Positions 37,101-47,571 of a stretch of 64,000 nucleotides of DNA are shown piece by piece. Positions within the stretch are counted from its first letter, which is position 1, and each line of letters opens with the position of its first letter. A program made the translations under genes and the position numbers. Under the pieces are notes generated by a model. The model saw nothing but the letters and a program-made list of their open reading frames with translations, was not told the origin of the DNA and ran no database searches. The stretch spans positions 47,691,982-47,755,981 of the forward strand of contig CM054155.1 in assembly GCA_028751875.1 (NCBI GenBank), read 5' to 3'. This stretch comes from Rapana venosa (Eukaryota; Mollusca; Gastropoda; Neogastropoda; Muricidae).

Positions 37101-40100
37101 GGGAGAGATCTACTTTGTGTGAGTGCATGTGCCTGTGTGTATGTGTGTGTGTCCCTGCATGCATGCGTGTGCATGTGTGTGTTATTGTGTGTGTGTGTGC
37201 GGGGAGTATGCGTGCGTGCATGGGCGCGCGCGTGTGCGTTTGAGCATGGTGTGCGTTCACGCACATGTGCGTGTATGCGTATGTGCCCGTGTGAACGTGT
37301 GTGTGTGTGTGATCGGCCACAGCACCTACATGTGCCAGGTGCTTCCGGGCTGTGTGTCAGTTTCAAGTTGTTAGTTTTCTCAAGCACATGTGTGCCGTGC
37401 GCATCTTCTTGTAGTTACATGTGTGTGGTGTGCACACGCGCGTGTTTGAGTGTGTGCGCGCGTGTATATGTGAGTATAGGGTATGCGTACATGCATTTAT
37501 GCCATTTTGTGTGTATGTTTGTCTGCTTGTGTGTGTGTGTGTGCACATGCGCTCATGTGTGTGTGTTTATTTATTTTGCTTATTCTTTTATTTCAAGGAT
37601 AATGGAATAAGCACTCATGTGCTTTTTTAAAAATCTAGTTCCCGTGTATATGCAGTGTTGTAAATTTTGTCATCCGGTTTGTGTGTGTGTGTGTTTTCTT
37701 TCTGCTTTTTTTTTGGGTGTTGCTTTGATGTCAAAGTGTAGGCCTGTGTGCAACTTGTTCTTTTTTACACAACACAGAACTGATAAGTAGATAAACATTT
37801 GATCACAACAATTTCTTAACAGGATCAGAAAATGCTTTTTGTATAGTATCAGAAACATCAGTGAAATAAAAACCTGAGCCATTTGTGAGGTATCTTTGTC
37901 TGATGACAGTGTAGGATACTGACAAGACATCTGTTTTCTACTGTGTTCTCGGGGCTATAATTATGAGCTGTACTGGAATTGGTTCATGATGATGAGCAAA
38001 CCCTCAACTGTAGCAATGATACTGTTAAAAGCCGATGAAACAGTAGACTGTGTACGTGCTGTAACGCCTGACCAGCAGGAGTGTTTATAGAGAAGTCAGA
38101 TAGCTGACACTAATGACCGCCCCAGACTCTCTCCCCACGCTCTCCATCACCCTGCCTCTCACGCCGCTGGCCGCGCGGTATCCCCTAAGGTGTGTTTATT
38201 TATGGCCTCACTGTGCTAACAGGTTCAATGTAACAGCCCCCCAAAAACGTTAGTCTGCATGCAGACATGTTCAATGTTTTCTCTATGTTCATTGTTTATG
38301 TAATATAAACAGCTGCTTTTTTAGAGAGAGAGTTAGAAATGTCTGTTTTTTGTGATTGTGTTTCTGCCTGCACCTCTCCTCTTTATCTTCATGTCTGTTT
38401 GAACTGCTGTCACATCAGCCAGTATGAAAGAAAGTACATGGAGTTTGGAGTCGAAAGAAAGCTCGTTTAAAGCTCATTTTACAGAGTGCTTTGCTTGTCG
38501 TTTTTTGACAATTCACTGTGCAAGAGGATGTGTGAAAGACACAAGGGTAATTTACGGCTGAACACGGCTACAGCGGCAAGCAGCTAGTGCCGCCTTTCCT
38601 TTTGCCCCGTTTATTTATATCCACGCCCTGCCAGCTGCCAGTCATGAACTTTGGCTGGGGAACTAAACGGAGGCATTGAGAAGCAGTGGGGCAGATTGGT
38701 TATGAACAGAATCATATTGAATATTAACAATTTTCAAGTATTATGCACAGGGTTTGCCGCACTCCTTGAGTCTCCTTGAATTTTGAGACCTTTTATTCTA
38801 GGTCTTGAATCCCCTTGAAAATGACCAAAGTATCAATCTGCGACAAAAACCTTGAAAACCCTTAAAGATCAAGGCAAGCGTACAGGTCGAAAATAAATGC
38901 TCTCTCAAACTAAAGGATAATGATGTACTTGGGTCAAGATACATTTTTGTGACCCCCAAATATAGATAACGGTTCAAATGCACGTGTGTGCGTGGATGAA
39001 ACTAAAATGAAACAAATGAGGCGCAGCAGACAGTAAAGTGTCCAAGTGAGGCAATTATTATATATTTATTGATTTAAATTCGGATGATGATTCAGTAGAG
39101 CAAAATAAAGCTTAGGTTATAATGTTATATTAGAAAACCAACTTTAGTATAGAACTTGAGAAGATGAAGGGGATGCAAAAAGGTGATGCAAGGGTGTATT
39201 TAACTAATGTTAACATGTCATGAATTATAGTGCATTTTATGCATAGTGAGGAGCCCTACCACAGAAGGAGGCAGTTCTTACTGAAAGTAGGGAAGAGTGA
39301 GTTTGCAAAGACTTAAAGAGTTTGAAAGGAAGAGTTCAGTAGTCGGATTGGAATAGGGCTCTAACATTCATGAAGGAATATGTATCTGTTGCAGATGCAG
39401 TGGAGGATATATACTGGTACGCACAAACACTGTACCACACAGGCCAGTACCACAGAGCGGCTACCTTGCTAGACAACAAAAATCTTATCCAGGTAAAAAT
39501 GTGTGCCTGTAATCACAGTGATAAGACGTAAAGAAAACAGCGGACCTGTTTAAATTTAAGAAACTGAAGGGTTTTTTTTATGCATTGTGTTCCCTTCCCC
39601 TGCACCCATGGAAGGGGGGGGGGGGGGGGGCTGGTATAAATAGCACCCCACCTTGTGCTTGGAATTCCCTCTTTTCTATCCCTCTCTTTGTTTCTGCCTT
39701 GTTCCTTTTCTTCCTGTCACCTCCCTCTTGTCTATGTTTTGCCTTCCTGGTCCATTCCCCTGCCTTTTTTCCCCTGAAAGACTTCAATATAACAGTTCTT
39801 TCTCTCCCATGCTGAAGTCATGTGCTGGGCTGACTTGTCGGGCGCTGTACCTCAGAGCAACCATTATTTGCTCATTTTACAGACGACAATAGTTGCTGTC
39901 TTGAGTGTTGGAAGCAGGAGATATGATATATATACATTGTGTGAGGAAATAGAGTGAAAAGAGAATATTTGATTGGTGCCAAATGATTGGTGAGGAGAAA
40001 TGAAGGACTTTACTAAAAAATGCTACGCAGCGTACAGATCCAGCATAACTCGGTCAAGGGTCCAGGGCCAGTGCTCTAATTCGCCCACCTCCCCTTCCCT

Positions 40101-41052
40101 TTACCAAGTGTTAGTGTGGTCAGTACCTGCTATAATCAGCACTGGCTGACCTCGCCTGGGGTGGGATTTGTATTGATTTATTTATTTATTCTTTTATACC
40201 CAGGATAATGGAATAAGCACTCATGTGCTTTTTTACATCCAGGCCCTGTGTGTATGCAGTTTTGTCAATTTTGTCATCTGTATGCACCGGCACACAAATG
40301 GCCTTCTCTTACGAAAAAAACGGAACAGGATTTAACGTGTGCGCAAGTTTTTCTGTATGCGTTCGAACACGGGGCCTCGGTTTATAGTCTCATCCGAAGG
40401 ACTTTGACACTCAGTTCGATTTTTTTGTCAAACGGGGAAGAAAGGATGAGGCTGAGAATCGAACCCAGAACCTCACGGTTTACTTGTTGGCAGGCGAACA
40501 TCTTAACCATCCTGTCACCGTCCTTCATGAATGGATCGCAGCAGAGAGAGAGTTGCTGAAAATGGGGGGAAACTGACAGCTGTGGCTATGGCAATTTTTT
40601 TTTCTTTTCAAAGATGGAATTTTTCCAAGAAATGAATTCATGAGTGCTATTCCACTAGTAGGTGTTATGTTCATTTTGAAGGGACAAAACGAAGACGCGA
40701 GGAAAACATGAAAGTTCAAAATGTATTAAGTATTATACAGATACTTGTTGGGTAAAATACTGAGATGCCTGAATAGACGGTTTGGTGCATGATTTTATAC
40801 AGACTTGTCTTTCACTTTCTGTGTGTACATATGCTAAGTTTTGGATTTACTTCATTTATGGCCTTATAGTGGCACTCTACTCTCCGACTTTTCTCATACA
40901 GTAGAACTCGGTTATAAGGAGTGCTCGGGGACCGAAAATTTTACTCCTTATAACCGAGGTTCCTTATAACAGAGTTCTCGGATATAAGGAGTACCCAAGC
41001 CTAACTACGTTATAACCGGACTTTTGCCGTTTTTCGGCGTCAGAATCAGCAA

Positions 41053-41106
<54 letters not shown>

Positions 41107-41678
41107 AATGAAACAACAATCTGATGAAAATTACTCAAACAGTTATATTCATCTTTTTTTTTAAAAAATTCAAAACAAAACAAAACAAAAACATAAAACG
41201 CACACTTTGTTAAACTGAAAGCGAGTGTAGTAACCAAACAAAAAGAAGCAAAAAGGACGCTAAACAACCCCGTTTAGAACAACAAAACCTGAATCCTGAA
41301 AGTAAAACAAATGGTAGCAATAAGTACAGAATTATTGTTAATCGTTGAAACGATAAATCCTTTATGAGGCCATAGGCACTTCACTTGGTGAATTCAGTCA
41401 TGTTGATTGGCTTTACCTACTGGAATACATCATCTGGCATAGTACTGCGTATGATTGAATCAAAATGTGATACGAAATGAAAAAAAAAAGTCATTTAGTG
41501 TAGTAACGTAGCTTACATCACGTAGATCTAACTAAAAGTGGTGGATCGGTGGTCTAGAGGTAACGCGCCTGTCTAGAAAGCGAAAAGTCCGGGTCTGAAG
41601 TGTGCGGCGGTTCGTACCCCGTTTGGACCGGAAATTTTCCCCCCATCCATTAGACCATGAGTGGTGGTCTGGGCGCTA

Positions 41679-41709
<31 letters not shown>

Positions 41710-41828
41710 CGTGTGTTACTCGTAATTATTTAGCGCACGTAAAAAAAAACCACGGCAACAAGAGAGTTTTTCCCTGGCAAAATTCTTAGAAAAAAGCCAC
41801 TCTGATAGGGAAACAAATACAGCTGCAG

Positions 41829-41866
<38 letters not shown>

Positions 41867-44800
41867 TGAAAGGGTGGCGCAGCGCTAAGTGGCGACGCGT
41901 TCTCCCGCTCTCCCCGGGGAGAGCAGCCCGAATTTCACGGAGAGAAATCTGCCGTGACTTAAAGTAAAATCTGAGCGCTTTGATTTGTTGCTTTACAAGA
42001 TTCAGCGCTATATAAATTCCATAAATTATTATTATTAAAAATAACATTTTGTAAACGTTCATGAAAAAAACACACCAAACTAAGAGCACTTTGGCAACTT
42101 TTGATATGGTGCTGTGACTACATACAGATGTGTATGTCCATGTCCACTTTGCGTTGATCCGAAGGTCAAGGTCCCTCAACAGTGACATATGGTGACGTAG
42201 CTCAAAGGATACTTGACACTCTTTCAAAATGTCCGCATAAGTTTCGGAGATAAATCTTTTCCTCGAAGTGTGGGGCATGTGGATTTCGGAAGAGCGGATT
42301 GTGGGTCATCCATTTCCTGGAGAAAGGGGTGATGGCCGTGTAGACAACCACGGTTGTCTGAAGGAGCGTTGCGGAGGCAATGATCTCAACATCAGACCCC
42401 CATGCCCTGGCCTGCATTGTATGTTGCGTCAGATAACTCCCAAGGTCACCACCAACATATCCGCAAATGTTTCCTGGTTTTCAAGCATGAAATCTAGCAG
42501 CATCTCCTTCAGGCACTCGTGTTGGTCCTGTGTCCCGCAAAGCTCAAAGCTAAGTGCCCTGTAGAGACAATTTCCATCTCCAGTAATTTTGTCCACCTCA
42601 TAAGGTGGGCGAAGCTGTTGCTTGATTTCTCTGTCGGGTAGAACTTTGGGTTAGGGAAAGCCTAATCTTTTACATTGCTCTTTTCGCCATTCTTTATTAG
42701 TCGGGTGGAATTGATCTGGCTCAGGATTTTGTACCTTGGTGATTTCTATGCCCGTGTATGCATCATCACGTTCTTTTCTCGCTTCATTTCCATCGTCATC
42801 TTCTCTCCTTCCTTGCACTCCTTCACTTTCATCTCTCTTTCCTGTTTCTTCCTCTGCGGGTCGACTCCATCCACCCCCCCACTCTTCTCTACTCATCCCC
42901 CCTACTCCTCCGTATTCACTGCTGCAAGCTTTTTCTCCACCTCTGCCTACGTCTTTTCCATCCCTTCTCTTTTTAATCGGCGTTTGCATGCTTCTCTTTT
43001 CCTCTCTTTCAGTGAAATCATCTTCTCTCGGATCTGAATCATCTTTTGTTCCCTGTTCATCCCCTTCTCCCTTTCTTTCAAACCACCCACCCTTCCCTCC
43101 TGAGGGTTCCGAATCTGTCTTTTTACGTTTCCGCCCTTCTGTTTTTCTTGTCTTGTCTGTCTCTTCATCCTTCTTCCGTGCATTCTCCCCTTTGCATTTT
43201 TCCTTCATCTCTCTTTCTTTCGTTTCGCTTGCTTTCTCTTTTTCACATTTCGCCCCTGTTCTTGTTCCGACATCTTGGAGACGAATGGAATTGAGTTTCG
43301 TGAAAGCAAAGGCCTATGAAATAACTCAACCTACTTTCGGTTTCAAGCTGGTGCAGTCGGCACTCCTTATAACCGGGCTCAGGGTCGATTTGGAGCAATA
43401 TTTTTCACTCCTTATAAGCGAGGTATCGTATAACCGAGCTCCTTATAACCGAGTTTTCGCAAGTCATAACAAAGAACAAAGTAAATCGGGGATTTTTTTT
43501 TTGCTCCTTATAACCGAGCTCCTTATAACCGGGCCCGACTGTACTTGGCTTCCAAGCCACATGAATGTGAAAGCTTTTTCTATGATTAAATTCTTTGTCA
43601 ACAAATAGTTGAATGTCCTTGATGAAGAGTGCAGCTGAATCTTACAGGGAAAAGAACACCTGTCATGGTTGAATGTGTTTAGAATGACACTGCAGTTACT
43701 GTTGATATAGGGCAACCTGTGTCTATTTCGACCAAATTCTGCAGTGCACCTCTACAGTCTACTCTGGCTCACACACACACACACACAGCCAGCCAGCCTA
43801 GTTTTCAGAGGTCTGATAGATTGACCAATCACTTGAGTGTTTTGACTGTGCCCTGTGGTTCAAGCTCATGAATATTCATTAGATAATGATCAAAATTTAT
43901 CGGATGTGTTCTAGGACATTTTCGACCAGCCCCAAGCATTTTCGACCACGGTGAAAGAGCAATTTCGACCAAAGAGAAAGAGGGACATACTCGTACTTGA
44001 AAATTAGTGGATTTTACATATTCAAGTTGTTTTGGTGGTTTGTTTGTGTTTATTGGCTTAAAAGAGAGGAAAGAAGGCGATGTGAGAGTATATGAAGTGA
44101 GAGAAGACAGAAACTGTGTTTTGCATAGCGCTATACCTGTGCATGTACACACGTATGTGTTAGTAGTACCTGCAACACTCAGATACACTCATACAAACAC
44201 AGACATTCATTTATATTTTTACTATTACTTTCATGAACAGAAAGACATAAGTCAACAGCTAGATTATTTCTGTCTTATCTACGACTATGAGTGCCTGGTT
44301 GAATTTGCTTGGGTTACATTTTTTCATCACAGGCAATTTCGACCATCAGTAATGGTCAATTTTTCATAAATCCTCTGTCATAAAGCATAAACATAGCGAT
44401 ATCTACACAGATCAATGACTTTTACAACAGGCTTTTCCATTACCAGCTTCTACTTGACTAAAAAGAAGTTTTGGTCGAAATTCTAAAGCAGAAGTAGTTT
44501 TCACCGGAAGATTGGGTTTTCAGTTCAAGATGGCGGTCGGCGAGGCGCTGTGACATTGATAGTGATTTCATCTCGCTTTATGGACGCACATTTACGAGAG
44601 ACACTCCCAGAGCCACATCGCTTTCATTGTTAAGAAATCTTCTTTGGATCATAAAGGATGGACAAATCCATGACTTGAAAGAGAAGGGAGGGTTGGAGGT
44701 TTAGGTAGTGTATAGCTTTACCCAGGCAGGTGGTCGATTTTGCTTGGGGGTTGAAGTTGGCACAGGTTACCCTAGTAGGTAAAGTCTTGTCCAGGAATAC

Positions 44801-47540
44801 AGCAAGTAAAGGGAGATAACCAGTTTGGGGACAACACCATCCAAGATTTTTTTTGTTTTTGTCTGAATGAGGTTATTTTGTTGTCCTACATAATTATGAT
44901 GTTTTTATGCAGGTATGAATACTGAAAATGCATTAGATGAATTAGTATATTAAGGTGATATTTTCTGCTGGGTGAATTTTAATTTCACACACACACATGG
45001 ACACAACACGCACACACACACACACACTTATACATGGACACAACACGCGCGCACACAAACACACACACTCAAAACACATGCACACTTAACATACTTAACA
45101 CACACTAAAACAAACACACACGCGCACACACACACACACTCTCTCTCACTCTCTCTCACACACACACACACACACAACTTGCTCGCTCTCTTACTCTTTC
45201 TAATTTTGTAACTGACATGGAGTTGTTTGACACATTTTTATTCATTCTTCTTGTTTGTAGTGTTTTCACCTTGACAACGCCTTGAGCAATAATAGCCTGA
45301 AAAGGTAAGGGGATATATAGCCAGGGGGCTGAAGAATGTCTTGACACAGAATATGATGATTTACTGAATGATTAAAGAAATTGCATTTTGCATATGGTTT
45401 TGTGTATAGAATATGTTAGCAGGAACTGTATGGAACACTGGCTAATGGTCTTTTTTTGTGTGTGTTTTTTTTTCTTTTTCAGCATAATGATCCCTGCCGT
45501 TACCTAGCTGCAAAATGCCTGGTGAGTTTTCTCTGAACAGCTTTACATTTGCTCAATAGCGATTCTGATTTAATACATAGGTGTTAAACTAAACACAAAA
45601 CAGAGTAGCGAAGTTTCTTTTGCTAATGCTTGAACTAGCAGTGTGTTGGTTGTCATGCAAGAAAAAAATGTTGACTGCCATGTGTGATGTACATTATTAT
45701 GTAATCCTTCATTACAAAATGGGTTGCATTGTACATGACCTTGTTTTCTGCTAGCAGCCTTTTTTGGGGGGGGGGGGGGGGGGCTGCGGTCTGATTGTAG
45801 ATTTTGATATTTCAATTGCTTTATAAAATTATAATCTTTCGTATACCTTGTACTGAAGGATAGTGGTGTAATTTTGTTTGTGTTTGCTCAAAGAACATGT
45901 TTGAAAACACCTTATCTCTTATCCTGACCATCTGTTATGATAAACAATTTATTAATTTCTCATTTTGTCTCTTCCTGGAGTCAAGCACGCAGTTTTGTTT
46001 TGTTTTTTAATAGAATAGCCCTATTTTCATTTTTTGTTTTGAATAGCTTTTTCTAAAATTGCAGGTTCATATGTTCACAACTAAAAATGACCTCTTGTAC
46101 AATGTGACTCATTATCTGGTGGGGGGGGTGTCACATATTTGAATGTGACTACTTACTGGTTATGTTCTGATGCCAGACAAGAATTTTACAATTGTAGTTG
46201 TTTCTATGACTCTGCACAATTTTCCCAGCCTTAGCTTTGAAAGGGAAATCTTTTACTGAAGATCAGAGTTCTTGTTCAGTGCAGTGTTCAGCCGTCCATT
46301 TTAGCTTAACTGATGTGCTCAGAATAGCTGTAGCAGGGTAGTCGTGCCTTGTCGAGTTAGAGATTTTTGCAACAACAGTCGTTATTCAATCAGGCTTGTT
46401 GATTCTGCAGATAGTGGCAGCTTGAGGTAAATTTTTTAAACAGCAGTTTGCAGTGAAAGTAGAAGTATGAATGCGTGGTGTACCAATGGATAGTGTGCCT
46501 TGACACAAATGGTGAAAAGCCATGGAGTATGAAATACTTTCTTCATTTGTTTTCACTCTTTCTTTCTGCTTTGAAATTGGATTTTCCTGTTGCATTGATC
46601 ATTGTAGCTTTGTCCTAGCTTGTTTGGATGGTTCCAGTTGTGATTCTTGTCTCTCCCCCCCTCCAAAAAAAAGTTGTTTGTGTCAATTGATCTCTTTTGC
46701 ATTTCTCAGAAGGAACCCTTGAGGTTGAGCAAGGGTGATGTTTTGCTTATGCGACCATATTTACCTACCATTAAGGTAGCTGTATTCCAGTTTCATGGAT
46801 GGTGTCTAAACATGAGGCCTGTTTGCATGTGGCTCTCTCTCTCTCTCTCTCCTTTTTTTCTTTTCCCATCCATACCTACCAGTACAAAATGGTGTATTGT
46901 TCCGAAAATTTTATTTTATTTGTTTATATTATTCTTGTATTTCGAGGGTATTGGAATAAGTATTCATGTACTTTTTTCATCCATTCCCTGTTTGTACGCT
47001 GTTTTGTAAATTGTGCCATCCGTTCCCACCAGCACACAATGGTCTACTCTTCTGAAAAGCGGAACGGGTGTTTACATGCGCGCAAGATGTTCTGCGTGCG
47101 CTCGCACACAGGACCTCGGTTTATAGTCTCATCCGAAGAACTTTTGGGGAGAGTGGAGTTGGCTCTGATGTTAACTCCAGAGGAAAAGTCCTCTTGAACA
47201 AGAATCTAACCCGGGTCAGCAGATCACGAATACAGGTGGAACCGTGGGTGAGATGTTCTGCATGTGTTTGCACGTGTGGCCTTGGTTTGTAGTCTGATGT
47301 GAAGGACTTGTGTCACAAGAGGAATGTGTGTGTCAGTTTGTTTTTTTGTTGTTGTGTTGTTTTTTGGGTTGTTTTGTTTTTTTAATTCAAACTCAAAGCA
47401 TTTCCACACATACACAACATATTGTACTGCACTTATACACACACATACACACACAAGACTTACTCACAACACACACACATATGCACGCACTTGCAAGACT
47501 TACAACCTATCTCACACATGCACAACACACTGTACTGCAC

Positions 47541-47571
<31 letters not shown>

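Larger units (their letters stand above)
40899..43541. mobile_element. TA-flanked DNA transposon, pogo/Tigger-like ends, carrying OTU gene
   Basis: The 23-base terminal inverted repeats begin CAGTAGAACTCGG on the left and, inverted, CAGTCGGGCCCGG on the right, both continuing TTATAAGGAG (4 mismatches). A TA dinucleotide flanks each end (40897-40898, 43542-43543). Several subterminal copies of CCTTATAACCGAG lie inside both ends. CAGT termini with TA duplications fit the Tc1/mariner-pogo group. I see no transposase. A SINE (41541-42040) and a (CT)n tract interrupt the left half. Confidence 0.78.

Noticed and set aside
37119..37610. 163-codon Cys/Val-rich frame
   Set aside because: It is a translation of degenerate (TG)n; similar frames occur at every TG array in the window.
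42736..43608. 290-codon plus-strand frame, Ser/Pro/Phe-rich
   Set aside because: It is the antisense shadow of the Lys/Glu-rich N-terminal part of the OTU gene on the minus strand.
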